From NCBI RefSeq assembly GCF_038148855.1, contig NZ_JBBVGR010000010.1, forward strand, positions 124,001 to 188,000: a DNA stretch of 64,000 nt, read 5' to 3'. The notes beneath the pieces were generated by a model. The model was not told where the DNA came from. It saw only the letters and a program-made list of their open reading frames with translations, and made no database searches. The translations under genes were made by a program, and so were the position numbers. Position 1 is the first letter of the stretch. Each line of letters opens with the position of its first letter. This DNA is from Phycobacter sedimenti (GTDB lineage Bacteria; Pseudomonadota; Alphaproteobacteria; Rhodobacterales; Rhodobacteraceae). Shown in pieces: positions 17,002 through 25,919 of the stretch.

Positions 17002-18174
17002 GTGTCTCACTTTACGGAAACCACGCATGTCGGTTTTGCCACACGTTTGAAAAACGCCATAAAGGGCGTCGGGCTGGGGATCAGCCTTATCGGTATCGCG
17101 GTCTATTTTCTGTTTTGGAACGAAGGCAATTCGGTGCGCACGGCACGGTCGCTCGCGGAAGGGTCAGAGCTGGTCGTCCCGTTGGACAGCAGCGCACTTG
17201 ATCCGGCGCACGAAGGCGACCTTGTCCATATCAACGGGCCGCTCAATCTTGCCATGCCACTGGTCGATACCGCTCTTGGAGTGGCTGCGAATACGCAAAC
17301 CGTGCGGTTGGAACGCGTGGTGGAACAGTTTGCATGGATTGAAGAAAAACGAACCAAAACTGAAACCGGATTTGGCGGCGGGCAAGAAAAGACCACGGAA
17401 TATACATATCGGATGGATTGGACCGACTCGCCAGCCAGCGGGGCGGAGTTTCGGATTTCCGAAGGTCACATGACCCCCCCACTGCCCATCAGACCTCGGG
17501 TGATCCGTCAGGAAGAGGGCAAGATTGGCGCCTTTTCCGTGACTGATGAGATTTCTGACCTGGGCGGCGCCCTCCCCATGCTGCTGACGGCGGATCAGGC
17601 GCGCGCACTGGACCTTGCCCTGTCCCTGGAGCGTCCAGCCAGACTGGTTGCCGGACAGGTGGTTTTCAGCGACAGCGTCGCGGCCCCACAGCTTGGAGAT
17701 CTGCGGATCAGCTATCTGACCTCGGACATAGACGAGGCCAGCGTGGTTGGCGTGCAGCGCGGCAGTGGCCTTGTTCCCTACACGGCGCAAAACGGGCGCA
17801 AAATCTATCTGGTTGAGGAAGGCTTGAAATCCGCCGAAGAGATGTTTCGGACAGCGGCTGCCAGCAACAAGATCAAGACATGGTTGCTGCGCATAGCCTT
17901 GATGGTTCTGCTGTTCCTTGGCTTCAAAGCGCTTTTCTCTCTGATTGACGTTGCGGCCAGCATTCTGCCGTTTCTCGGGTGGGTGACTTCCTCCGTAACG
18001 TCCTTGATCAGCCTTGCCTTAACCCTGGTTGTGGGCGGGGGAACGATGGCCGTGGCCTGGCTCTATTTCCGTCCGGTTCTGTCGCTGGCGATTTTCGGGA
18101 TCGCTTTGGCAGGTGCCACGATCTTCGCCCATGTGGCACGACGGTCAGCGCAGAACACATCCGACGACATCTGA
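17002..18174 (+). CDS. TMEM43 family membrane protein
   Basis: 390 residues from a GTG start. The N-terminal TM ends in the family hallmark FLFWNEGNSVRTARSL. A large extracytoplasmic domain follows (residues about 50-280), with the EQFAWIEEK and TEYTYRMDW segments typical of TMEM43. The C-terminus has three to four TM helices (about 293-375). TMEM43 (LUMA) proteins occur in nuclear envelopes and sporadically in bacteria, where the role is unknown. It sits in a run of small membrane and secreted genes, all on the plus strand with 11-60 bp gaps. Confidence 0.85.
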   Translation: MSHFTETTHVGFATRLKNAIKGVGLGISLIGIAVYFLFWNEGNSVRTARSLAEGSELVVPLDSSALDPAHEGDLVHINGPLNLAMPLVDTALGVAANTQTVRLERVVEQFAWIEEKRTKTETGFGGGQEKTTEYTYRMDWTDSPASGAEFRISEGHMTPPLPIRPRVIRQEEGKIGAFSVTDEISDLGGALPMLLTADQARALDLALSLERPARLVAGQVVFSDSVAAPQLGDLRISYLTSDIDEASVVGVQRGSGLVPYTAQNGRKIYLVEEGLKSAEEMFRTAAASNKIKTWLLRIALMVLLFLGFKALFSLIDVAASILPFLGWVTSSVTSLISLALTLVVGGGTMAVAWLYFRPVLSLAIFGIALAGATIFAHVARRSAQNTSDDI

Positions 18175-18209
18175 TTTTCCACCTCAGTCCTTTATGAAAG
18201 GCCCCTCAA

Positions 18210-18677
18210 ATGAAACACATGTTCCTTTCGGTCACCGTGGTATGCCTCGCAGGCTGGGCGCAGGCCGGGCAGTACTGTCTGCTGGATGGCACCGAAATGT
18301 TCTCCTGCACTCTCAAAGGCGGCTCCCGCGGCGTCGAGGTCTGCAATGCCGTTTGGGAGGATGGCACAAAAGCCGCCTACGGCTACTTCAAATCGACCGG
18401 TGAGATCGAGAAGGAGATCCTGCAGGACATGGCGACGATCACCGCAACGCCATGGAACGGCATGGGCGATTTCATCAGCGACTCCGTAACGTTCGATGCC
18501 GGGGGCGGCTATGCCTACGAAGTGTGGTGGGGCAGCGAGCGCGCGGCAGATGCCAAGCTGACGGGCGGGATCAATGTTCTGCGGCACGGTACTCTGATCG
18601 CCGATATCAGCTGCGACGACGGCACCATAAGAAGTGACTTGTCTTCGCTCATCGAAATGATCGAAGCGGCGCGATAA
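18210..18677 (+). CDS. Secreted cysteine-motif protein of unknown function (first of three)
   Basis: 155 residues with a signal peptide (MKHMFLSVTVVCLAGWAQA, mature end at about residue 20). The mature N-terminus has the pattern YCLLDGTEMFSCTLKGGSRGVEVCN: three cysteines spaced around an FSC-T core. This pattern recurs in the next two genes and is seen in many proteobacterial secreted hypotheticals. It ends with a short beta-rich tail. Likely periplasmic. No enzymatic motif visible. Confidence 0.7.
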   Translation: MKHMFLSVTVVCLAGWAQAGQYCLLDGTEMFSCTLKGGSRGVEVCNAVWEDGTKAAYGYFKSTGEIEKEILQDMATITATPWNGMGDFISDSVTFDAGGGYAYEVWWGSERAADAKLTGGINVLRHGTLIADISCDDGTIRSDLSSLIEMIEAAR

Positions 18678-18688
18678 AGGTAAGTGAC

Positions 18689-19507
18689 ATGCGCCGAATA
18701 TCCTTGCAGGCGGCAACCGCTCTCATGGTGGCCGGATGGAGCAGCGTCGCCGCAGCCGATACGGTATGCGACGGCGACATCCTATTCCAATGTACAACCG
18801 ACAGGCCCGACTTTCGCGAACAGATCACTGTCTGTGCAAAAGATGAAAGCTATGCGCTGACGCGGCACGCGCTGTCATCGGGCGACATGTACTATGACCC
18901 GCCACTGATCGCCGACGCCAACACCACTTGGTTCCGCTGGACCGAGGGCGACAGGGTTCAGATCGAAATCGGCTTCTGGAACACCGATCTGGGTGAGCCG
19001 GTAACGGTGCATGTCCATCTTCCCTGGGACGATGTCAGCGAAACTGCAAGGGATGACGGCACCTTTGACATGTGGTTGCAGTCTCCGCACTGGCACGGGC
19101 GTGTCGATCAAACGCTGTGCCGGTCGGACACGGTCTATGCGGAGCCAGCCGCCTTGTGGCCTCCACAGCAGGAACGGGGGCCGATTGGAGCCTTCTTTTC
19201 ACAGGACCTGGTGACGCCGACATCTGCCACCGTGGGGATCGCCCGCATTGTAGAGGCCCAAGCCATCCCAGAAGGACTGCCCGTTTTTGCCGCCGCACGC
19301 CCCAACGCTGCAACGCCGATTTGGTGGATGCTGCAACCAGGCGACACCGTCGATATCATCGACCAACGGGGCGCCTTCATTGCTGTAGCCATCCCAACCA
19401 ACGGCGTTGCGGAATGCATACTGCGCCCTGAACGGCTTGGCCTGCCTTACACGGGCCCCTGTGCGACGGGATGGGTTGAGGGTGCATTTCTTGAGCAGAT
19501 CCAATGA
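18689..19507 (+). CDS. Secreted cysteine-motif protein of unknown function (second of three)
   Basis: 272 residues with a signal peptide ending near SVAAADT. The mature start TVCDGDILFQCTTD and ITVCAKDESYAL repeat the C...C-T...VC pattern of the previous gene. The C-terminal half adds a domain with GDTVDIIDQRGAFIAVAI that resembles an SH3-like fold. It lies 11 bp after the first paralogue and its stop overlaps an in-frame ATG upstream of the third. Probably periplasmic; function unknown. Confidence 0.7.
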   Translation: MRRISLQAATALMVAGWSSVAAADTVCDGDILFQCTTDRPDFREQITVCAKDESYALTRHALSSGDMYYDPPLIADANTTWFRWTEGDRVQIEIGFWNTDLGEPVTVHVHLPWDDVSETARDDGTFDMWLQSPHWHGRVDQTLCRSDTVYAEPAALWPPQQERGPIGAFFSQDLVTPTSATVGIARIVEAQAIPEGLPVFAAARPNAATPIWWMLQPGDTVDIIDQRGAFIAVAIPTNGVAECILRPERLGLPYTGPCATGWVEGAFLEQIQ

Positions 19508-19566
19508 GTAAACCGAAGCGCGGTAAAGCCTGCGCGATGGGCCTTATCCACAAAGGAGAACTGAAC

Positions 19567-20475
19567 GTGCGACTTCTGGCAACAACATTCGGGATTGGCC
19601 TGCTCTGGTCCACGATCATGGCGCAAGCCTTTTGCGATGACATCCTGGCGACACAGGTGCTGTGTCTCACGGAGGATGCGGAGGAGATCAAGGTCTGCGC
19701 AAGCAGCCATCCTGAAACCGGGGCCCCTGCGTTGACACTCCATGTCACTCCAGAGATCGCAGACGGTCCCATTGCCCGACTAGCGGCCGATATTCCCTTT
19801 AGTATGACACCCGGCACGGGCGAGTTTCCGTGGGACATCCATGAATTTGCGTTTGTATATGACAGGGGCCGCGCCGTTCTGAGTGTAAAGACACCAATGG
19901 ACACGGACGACACGTCTTCCGCAGAAGTATGGCTGGATCTGTTCGGACAAGGCACATCCCCAAGCCGCAGCCTGCAATGCATCGTCCCGGCTCTGCAGGC
20001 GGAAATCGCGAGCCTTCTGGAACTGCGCGGTGTGGCGATGAATGAAATGCGTACCGGGCCGAGTGCCGACAGCGCTCCGTTCTATCAGCCCACGAAACCC
20101 ATCACCGGGGGGACCCCTTATGGCAGCCATGACTGTCGCGAGGTTGGCGCAGTCCTGAGCAACGAAGGCACCGAGAACGGACAAATCGCATTTTACGCGG
20201 CCCCCGACGCGGATGCGGCCATACTTGGGTATGCCTTTCCTTCCGATCTGGGAACAGCCTTTGAGTGCAACTACCAGGACGGCTATTCGGGGATCATCTG
20301 GATTGATCCCGACAAGGGCGACGGTGCCAACGGCTATATCGGCCAGCTTGGCTATGAGGCACGCCTGTCGGCCTGCGCCATGACGCCCGAAGACTGGCCC
20401 CCGAACATGGCCTATTGGGGCAAGTGTTCAAGCGCATGGGTCAAGGAAGGCAATATTGCCGGTTTCGAGGGCTGA
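19567..20475 (+). CDS. Secreted cysteine-motif protein of unknown function (third of three)
   Basis: The start at GTG 19567 is chosen because AAAGGAG ends 8 bp upstream and the product then begins with a good signal peptide (VRLLATTFGIGLLWSTIMAQA). An ATG at 19504 overlaps the preceding stop but adds a charged tail before the signal. The mature N-terminus FCDDILATQVLCLTEDAEEIKVCAS repeats the shared motif. A second region (SHDCREVGAVLSNEG...) contains further cysteines and a C-terminal CSSAWVKEGNIAG similar to the end of the second paralogue. 302 residues, function unknown. Confidence 0.7.
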   Translation: MRLLATTFGIGLLWSTIMAQAFCDDILATQVLCLTEDAEEIKVCASSHPETGAPALTLHVTPEIADGPIARLAADIPFSMTPGTGEFPWDIHEFAFVYDRGRAVLSVKTPMDTDDTSSAEVWLDLFGQGTSPSRSLQCIVPALQAEIASLLELRGVAMNEMRTGPSADSAPFYQPTKPITGGTPYGSHDCREVGAVLSNEGTENGQIAFYAAPDADAAILGYAFPSDLGTAFECNYQDGYSGIIWIDPDKGDGANGYIGQLGYEARLSACAMTPEDWPPNMAYWGKCSSAWVKEGNIAGFEG

Positions 20476-20752
20476 TGGTCGCGGGGCGCACGGTACCCAA
20501 AGGGAAGAGCTTGCGGCGCTCTTGATGCCAGAAGACAACGTTCCATCAGTCTTCTGGCCTGCAGAACACGATTTTGGCATTCCCTGCGCATCGGCGTCGC
20601 GTAATGATTTGCCAAACGCAAGACCGCGCAAGGCGTCGCGATGCGCTACGACTGGACCGGCGCAAGCTTCTTGGCCTAATCGACATCGCGTCACGCCGCT
20701 TTTGGATACGCCCCCTTGTCGCCATGACCGGGAAAATCGGGGATCGTGAGAT

Positions 20753-21391
20753 TTGAAAAGACATACGAAATCGGCTCTTGGGCAGGATCCGCATGCCATC
20801 AAGGACAGCCGGGACAAGAATCTCGAAGTCGCAATTGGGCGGCAGGTTCGGGAGCTGCGCAAAAAGCAGCGGATGACCGGCGCGGATCTTGCGGCGCAAA
20901 CCGGGCTGTCCACGGGCATGCTGTCAAAGATTGAAAACGGTGTGACATCGCCATCGCTCAGCACCATTTCCGCCCTTGCGAATGCCCTGAAAGTGCCACT
21001 GGTCCAGCTTTTCTCGGGCTATGAGGAAGAGCGCGGCTGCATGCATGTCAAGGCAGGCCAGGGCGTCGAAATCCAGCGGGAAGGCACCAGAGCCGGTCAT
21101 CAGTACAACCTCTTGGGCCATATCGGATCGAACAGTTCCGGTGTTGTTGTCGAACCCTACCTGATCACCCTTGGTAGCGCCTCTGACCGCTTTCCCCTGT
21201 TTCAGCACGAGGGGATTGAGTTGCTGTACGTGCTTGAGGGACGTGTCGATTACCGACACGGTGACCGCCTTTACGATCTCGAACCCGGCGATTCATTGCT
21301 CTTTGACGCTGATTCTCCTCATGGGCCCGAGGAAATCCGCGAATTTCCGACCCGTTACCTCTCGATCATCACATATCCTCAGGCACGCTGA
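20753..21391 (+). CDS. XRE-family regulator with C-terminal cupin domain
   Basis: 212 residues from a TTG at 20753, chosen as the only usable in-frame start ahead of the DNA-binding domain. The HTH_3 domain (about residues 24-80) has VRELRKKQRMTGADLAAQTG and the recognition helix STGMLSKIENG. The cupin domain (about 110-210) contains FPLFQHEGIELLYVLEG and the EPGDSLLFDADSPHG barrel motif. Such regulators sense amino-acid or polyamine-like ligands. It is directly upstream of the methylamine operon, with candidate operator repeats at 21502-21532, so it probably controls that operon. Confidence 0.88.
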   Translation: MKRHTKSALGQDPHAIKDSRDKNLEVAIGRQVRELRKKQRMTGADLAAQTGLSTGMLSKIENGVTSPSLSTISALANALKVPLVQLFSGYEEERGCMHVKAGQGVEIQREGTRAGHQYNLLGHIGSNSSGVVVEPYLITLGSASDRFPLFQHEGIELLYVLEGRVDYRHGDRLYDLEPGDSLLFDADSPHGPEEIREFPTRYLSIITYPQAR

Positions 21392-21501
21392 GTTCTCTGG
21401 TCGCGCATTTTTTGACCAAAGCAGGCGAAAACGCCCGATACCTGAGCGTCCATTCATTTGAGTGCGGCAAGCTTTGGCCATACCAAACTCCCTGCGTAAA
21501 A

Positions 21502-21537
21502 TTTCTCATGAGGAAATAAAGTTTCCCATTAGTAATG
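21502..21537 (+). promoter_or_regulatory. Candidate operator repeats in front of mgsA
   Basis: Two direct repeats of TTTCYCATKAG begin exactly 20 bp apart (TTTCTCATGAG at 21502-21512 and TTTCCCATTAG at 21522-21532), about two helical turns. Superimposed dyads are GGAAA-N5-TTTCC (21512-21526) and the palindrome CATTAGTAATG (21527-21537). The site is within 85 bp of the mgsA start and 110 bp after the XRE/cupin gene, its likely ligand. Confidence 0.6.
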
Positions 21538-21584
21538 ATGCCAAAGGTGGATCCCGCCTTGTAGATCCGTTTCAGGAGGACCCT

Positions 21585-22475
21585 ATGTGTGGCATCGTTG
21601 GCCTGTTTCTAAAAAACGATGAGATGCGCCCGAAACTGGGTGACATGCTGACCGATATGTTGATCACCATGACCGACCGCGGCCCCGACAGCGCCGGGAT
21701 CGCGATTTATGGCGACGAAGACGGCGGCCGCCTCAAGATCACCATCCAATCGGATACGCCGGATGAGGCCTTTGCCGACCTCGGGGCAGACCTGACAGAG
21801 GCCGCCGGCATGTCAGTGGACGTCAAGGTTCTGGACACCCATGCCGTTCTGACCCTGCCGAGCGATGCAGAACCGGCAGTGGTTTCTGCATTGCGCGAAA
21901 AAGGTCTGCGCATCATGGGCATTGGCTCCTCGATGGAGATCTTCAAGGAGATCGGCCTGCCAAGGGACGTCGCCGCGCGGTTTGACCTGCGCAAGATGGG
22001 CGGCAGCCACGGTATTGGTCACACCCGGATGGCGACCGAATCTGCGGTCACAACCATGGGTGCGCATCCGTTCTCAACCGCGCCCGATCAATGTCTGGTA
22101 CACAACGGATCGCTCTCGAACCACAACCAGATGCGCCGCAAACTGGCGCGCAAGGGCGTTGTGACCCAGTCGGAGAACGACACCGAGGTCGGCGCGGCCT
22201 ATATCTCGTCCCGGATCGCCGAGGGCGCCACCCTGGGCGAGGCGCTTGAGGGTACCATCAAGGATCTCGACGGGTTCTTCACTTTTGTGACCGGTACCAA
22301 AAACGGCTTTGGCGTCGTCCGTGATCCGATCGCCTGCAAACCCGCCGTCATGGCCGAGACCGATGACTATGTCGCCTTTGCCAGCGAATACCGCGCCTTT
22401 GCAGATCTTCCCGATATCGAGGGTGCCAAGGTCTGGGAGCCTGAACCCGCAACCGTCTACTTCTGGGAGCGCTGA
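21585..22475 (+). CDS. mgsA: N-methylglutamate synthase subunit A (class II glutamine amidotransferase domain)
   Basis: The start is fixed at 21585: AGGAGG lies 5 bp upstream and the product must begin MCGIVGLF so that Cys2 becomes the N-terminal nucleophile of the Ntn amidotransferase fold. 296 residues, with HGIGHTRMATES and HNGSLSNHNQMRR (the Asn-Gly oxyanion motif) and ENDTEVGAAY. It corresponds to the amidotransferase domain of glutamate synthase as a separate subunit. In the NMG pathway MgsABC transfers a methylamino group to give N-methylglutamate. It is the first gene of a long operon, 3 bp before mgsB. Confidence 0.93.
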   Translation: MCGIVGLFLKNDEMRPKLGDMLTDMLITMTDRGPDSAGIAIYGDEDGGRLKITIQSDTPDEAFADLGADLTEAAGMSVDVKVLDTHAVLTLPSDAEPAVVSALREKGLRIMGIGSSMEIFKEIGLPRDVAARFDLRKMGGSHGIGHTRMATESAVTTMGAHPFSTAPDQCLVHNGSLSNHNQMRRKLARKGVVTQSENDTEVGAAYISSRIAEGATLGEALEGTIKDLDGFFTFVTGTKNGFGVVRDPIACKPAVMAETDDYVAFASEYRAFADLPDIEGAKVWEPEPATVYFWER

Positions 22476-22478
22476 GAG

Positions 22479-23165
22479 ATGACCACCACGCTCGATATGA
22501 CTTCTTCCGATCTGCGAGAGGTCAACACGACCCTGCAGGCCGCCGCCAAATCGCAAGGTAACGAGGCCTATGTCGTCATCAATCCGCGCGGCAGCCATGC
22601 CATGGCCTGCGGCCTTGATGGCCCGCTGAATGTCACCATCAAAGGCTCTACCGGATATTATTGCGCGGGCATGAACAAGAAGGCTTCGGTCACTCTCGAA
22701 GGGTCGGCCGGACCGGGCGTGGCAGAGAACATGATGTCCGGCCTCGTCACCATCGAAGGGGACGCCAGCCAGTACGCTGGCGCCACGGGCCATGGCGGGC
22801 TCTTGAACATCAAGGGCAACGCCAGCTCGCGCTGCGGGATCTCGATGAAGGGCATCGACATCGTTGTGCATGGCAACATTGGGCACATGTCCGCCTTCAT
22901 GGCGCAAAAGGGAAATCTGGTCGTGCTGGGGGACGCAGGCGATGCGCTTGGGGATTCCCTTTATGAGGCACGGCTCTTTGTACGCGGCACTGTGAAATCC
23001 CTCGGCGCGGACTGCATCGAGAAAGAGATGCGCCCCGAGCACATAGAGGTGCTGAAAGAACTGCTCGAAAAGGCCGGAGCGGACGCCAAACCGGAAGAAT
23101 TCAAGCGCTATGGCTCGGCGCGCCAGCTCTACAACTTCAACATCGACAACGCAGACGCCTACTGA
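22479..23165 (+). CDS. mgsB: N-methylglutamate synthase subunit B (GXGXG domain)
   Basis: 228 residues consisting almost entirely of the GltB-type GXGXG right-handed beta-helix, with repeats such as GSHAMACGLDGPLNVTIKG, SVTLEGSAGPGVAENM, GLVTIEGDASQYAGATG and GNLVVLGDAGDALGDSL. This is the glutamate synthase C-terminal domain as a separate polypeptide, a structural element of the MgsABC complex. It is spaced 3 bp from mgsA and 10 bp from mgsC. Confidence 0.93.
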   Translation: MTTTLDMTSSDLREVNTTLQAAAKSQGNEAYVVINPRGSHAMACGLDGPLNVTIKGSTGYYCAGMNKKASVTLEGSAGPGVAENMMSGLVTIEGDASQYAGATGHGGLLNIKGNASSRCGISMKGIDIVVHGNIGHMSAFMAQKGNLVVLGDAGDALGDSLYEARLFVRGTVKSLGADCIEKEMRPEHIEVLKELLEKAGADAKPEEFKRYGSARQLYNFNIDNADAY

Positions 23166-23175
23166 GGAGCGCGAC

Positions 23176-24501
23176 ATGGACAAGACACCACAGACCGAAC
23201 CGCGCCAAAGCTGGACCTTCTCCAACGAGATCAACTCCGAGATCCGCCGGGCAGCGGCGACGGGGATCTACGACATTCGCGGCGGCGGCGCCAAACGCCG
23301 GGTGCCGCATTTCGACGACCTCCTGTTCCTGGGTGCGTCGGTCAGCCGCTATCCGCTCGAAGGGTATCGCGAGAAATGCGAAACCTCGGTGACGCTGGGC
23401 ACGCGCTTTTCCAAGAAGCCGATTGAGCTGAAAATCCCGGTCACCATCGCAGGCATGTCCTTTGGCGCGCTGTCGGGCAACGCCAAAGAGGCGCTTGGCC
23501 GCGGAGCCACGATGGCAGGCACCTCGACCACCACCGGTGATGGCGGGATGACCGAAGAAGAGCGCGGCCACTCCGAAAAGCTGGTCTATCAATATCTGCC
23601 CAGCCGCTATGGCATGAACCCGGACGATCTGCGCCGCGCCGATGCCATCGAAGTGGTGGTCGGACAGGGGGCCAAACCCGGCGGCGGCGGCATGCTGCTG
23701 GGCCAGAAAATCACCGAGCGGGTCGCCGGCATGCGGGATCTGCCGCAGGGGATCGACCAGCGCTCGGCTTGTCGTCACCCGGATTGGACCGGGCCGGATG
23801 ATCTGGAGATCAAGATCCTTGAGCTGCGCGAGATCACCGGCTGGGAAAAGCCGATTTATGTTAAGATCGGCGGTGCGCGCCCCTATTACGACACCGCCCT
23901 TGCGGTAAAAGCGGGCGCCGATGTTGTTGTGCTCGATGGGATGCAGGGTGGCACGGCGGCGACGCAGGATGTGTTCATCGAACATGTTGGCCAGCCGACA
24001 CTGGCCTGTATCCGCCCCGCCGTGCAGGCGCTGCAGGATCTGGGGATGCACCGCGAGGTGCAGCTGGTGATCTCTGGCGGCATCCGCACCGGCGCGGATG
24101 TGGCCAAGGCGCTGGCGCTGGGCGCCGATGCGGTTGCCATCGGAACTGCAGCGCTGGTGGCACTGGGTGACAACGACCCGAAGTGGGAAGCGGAGTATCA
24201 AAAGCTCGGCACCACCACCGGGGCCTATGACGACTGGCACGAGGGGCGCGACCCGGCCGGGATCACCACGCAAGACCCCGAGCTGATGGCGCGCCTTGAC
24301 CCGGAGGCCGCCGGGCGCCGTCTGCGCAACTATCTGAATGTGCTGACACTTGAATGTCAGACGCTGGCGCGGGCCTGTGGTCACAACCACATCCACAACC
24401 TCGAACCAGAGGATCTCTGCGCGCTCACCATGGAGGCCGCCGCCATGGCCCAGGTGCCGCTGGCGGGGACCAACTGGTACCCGGGCAAGCCCGGCTTCTA
24501 A
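23176..24501 (+). CDS. mgsC: N-methylglutamate synthase subunit C (FMN-binding glutamate synthase domain)
   Basis: The start at 23176 follows GAGGAG and gives a 441-residue product. The fold is the FMN-binding TIM barrel of glutamate synthase: VTIAGMSFGALSGNAKEAL, STTTGDGGMTEEE, GAKPGGGGMLLGQKI, VKIGGARPYYDTALAVKAGADVVVLDG, and a phosphate-binding LVISGGIRTGADVAKALALGADAVAIGTAAL. It is the catalytic synthase subunit where 2-oxoglutarate is converted with methylamine-derived nitrogen to N-methylglutamate. It is followed by a stem-loop and then gmaS. Confidence 0.93.
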   Translation: MDKTPQTEPRQSWTFSNEINSEIRRAAATGIYDIRGGGAKRRVPHFDDLLFLGASVSRYPLEGYREKCETSVTLGTRFSKKPIELKIPVTIAGMSFGALSGNAKEALGRGATMAGTSTTTGDGGMTEEERGHSEKLVYQYLPSRYGMNPDDLRRADAIEVVVGQGAKPGGGGMLLGQKITERVAGMRDLPQGIDQRSACRHPDWTGPDDLEIKILELREITGWEKPIYVKIGGARPYYDTALAVKAGADVVVLDGMQGGTAATQDVFIEHVGQPTLACIRPAVQALQDLGMHREVQLVISGGIRTGADVAKALALGADAVAIGTAALVALGDNDPKWEAEYQKLGTTTGAYDDWHEGRDPAGITTQDPELMARLDPEAAGRRLRNYLNVLTLECQTLARACGHNHIHNLEPEDLCALTMEAAAMAQVPLAGTNWYPGKPGF

Positions 24502-24512
24502 GCCGGATCGAC

Positions 24513-24533
24513 AGAGGGGCCAGCGGCCCCTCT
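24513..24533. other. Strong stem-loop between mgsC and gmaS
   Basis: AGAGGGGCC and GGCCCCTCT form a perfect 9-bp stem with a 3-base loop. Without a T-run it is unlikely to be a full terminator. It may be a processing or stability element that sets gmaS levels relative to mgsABC. Confidence 0.7.
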
Positions 24534-24567
24534 CTCTCCATCTGGACAAGCAACAGGGAACAAAACG

Positions 24568-25884
24568 ATGAGCAAACTCGCCAAATTCGCCGCAGACAAA
24601 GGCGTCAAGTATTTCATGATCTCCTACACCGATCTGTTTGGCGGTCAGCGCGCCAAGCTGGTCCCCGCCGCCGCCATCGCGGATATGGAGGAAGAAGGCG
24701 CGGGCTTTGCGGGCTTTGCCACCTGGTTTGACATGACGCCGGCCCATCCTGACATGCTGGCCGTGCCTGACCCCGATGCAGTGATCCAGCTGCCCTGGAA
24801 GCCCGAGGTCGCATGGGTGCCTGCCGATTGCGTGATGGAGGGCACTCCGGTGGAGCAGGCCCCGCGCAACGTTCTGAAAAAGCTCGTCCATGAGGCCACA
24901 GAGGCCGGGCTGCGCGTCAAAACCGGGATCGAGGCCGAGTTCTTTCTGCTCACGCCCGAGGGCGACAAGATCTCGGACCCCTATGATACCGCGGAGAAAC
25001 CCTGCTACGATCAGCAGGCGGTGATGCGCCGCTATGATGTGATCGCCGAAATCTGCGATTACATGCTGGAGCTGGGCTGGGGCCCCTATCAGAACGATCA
25101 TGAAGACGCCAATGGCCAGTTCGAAATGAACTGGGAGTTTGACGATGCACTGGTGACAGCGGACCGGCACTCCTTCTTCAAGTTCATGGTGAAGTCGGTG
25201 GCCGAAAAGCACGGGCTGCGGGCGACCTTCATGCCCAAACCCGTCGAGGGGCTGACCGGCAACGGCTGCCATGCGCATATCTCGGTCTGGGATCCGGAGG
25301 GCAAGACCAACGCCTTTGCCGGGGACGGCGGCGGCCAGATCGGAGAGGTCGGCCTGTCGCAGCAGGGCGGCTATTTCCTGGGCGGGATCATGGCCCATGC
25401 CGAAGCGCTGGCGGCCATCACCAACCCGACCGTCAACAGCTACAAGCGCATCAACGCGCCGCGCACCATGTCCGGCGCCACCTGGGCCCCCAATACCGTG
25501 ACCTGGACCGGCAACAACCGAACCCACATGGTCCGCGTCCCCGGCCCCGGCCGCTTCGAGCTGCGCCTGCCCGACGGGGCGGTGAACCCTTATCTGTTGC
25601 AGGCGGTGATCATCGCGGCGGGACTGTCGGGGATCCGCTGCAAGGCGGATCCGGGCCCCCGTTATGACATCGACATGTACGCCGAAGGCCATGCAATCAC
25701 CGATGCGCCGAAACTGCCCCTCAACATGCTGGATGCGATCCGCAACTTTGATGCGGATGAGGGGCTGAAAAAGATGATGGGCACCGGGTTTGCGGCGTCT
25801 TACGTCAAGATGAAGCATCAGGAGTGGGACAGCTTCGTTTCGCATTTCTCCCGTTGGGAGAAGGAAAACACGCTGGATGTGTAG
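24568..25884 (+). CDS. gmaS: Gamma-glutamylmethylamide synthetase
   Basis: 438 residues of the glutamine synthetase superfamily. The ligand motifs are GIEAEFFLL, DHEDANGQFEMNW, the loop GLTGNGCHAHIS (GS has GNGxHxHxS) and APRTMSGATWAPNTVTWTGNNR. GmaS joins methylamine to glutamate with ATP to give gamma-glutamylmethylamide, the entry step of the NMG pathway and the marker gene for this trait in roseobacters. Assignment as GmaS rather than GlnA rests on its position between mgsABC and mgdABCD. Confidence 0.93.
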   Translation: MSKLAKFAADKGVKYFMISYTDLFGGQRAKLVPAAAIADMEEEGAGFAGFATWFDMTPAHPDMLAVPDPDAVIQLPWKPEVAWVPADCVMEGTPVEQAPRNVLKKLVHEATEAGLRVKTGIEAEFFLLTPEGDKISDPYDTAEKPCYDQQAVMRRYDVIAEICDYMLELGWGPYQNDHEDANGQFEMNWEFDDALVTADRHSFFKFMVKSVAEKHGLRATFMPKPVEGLTGNGCHAHISVWDPEGKTNAFAGDGGGQIGEVGLSQQGGYFLGGIMAHAEALAAITNPTVNSYKRINAPRTMSGATWAPNTVTWTGNNRTHMVRVPGPGRFELRLPDGAVNPYLLQAVIIAAGLSGIRCKADPGPRYDIDMYAEGHAITDAPKLPLNMLDAIRNFDADEGLKKMMGTGFAASYVKMKHQEWDSFVSHFSRWEKENTLDV

Positions 25885-25919
25885 GTGCCATCTGGCATCA
25901 CCATGCATAGGAACATGCG

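Noticed and set aside
22074..23234. 386-codon minus-strand frame
   Set aside because: Antisense to mgsA and mgsB, which match glutamate synthase domains.
23137..25908. Very long minus-strand open frame (923 codons)
   Set aside because: Antisense to mgsC and gmaS, which have clear family motifs; typical GC-rich shadow frame.
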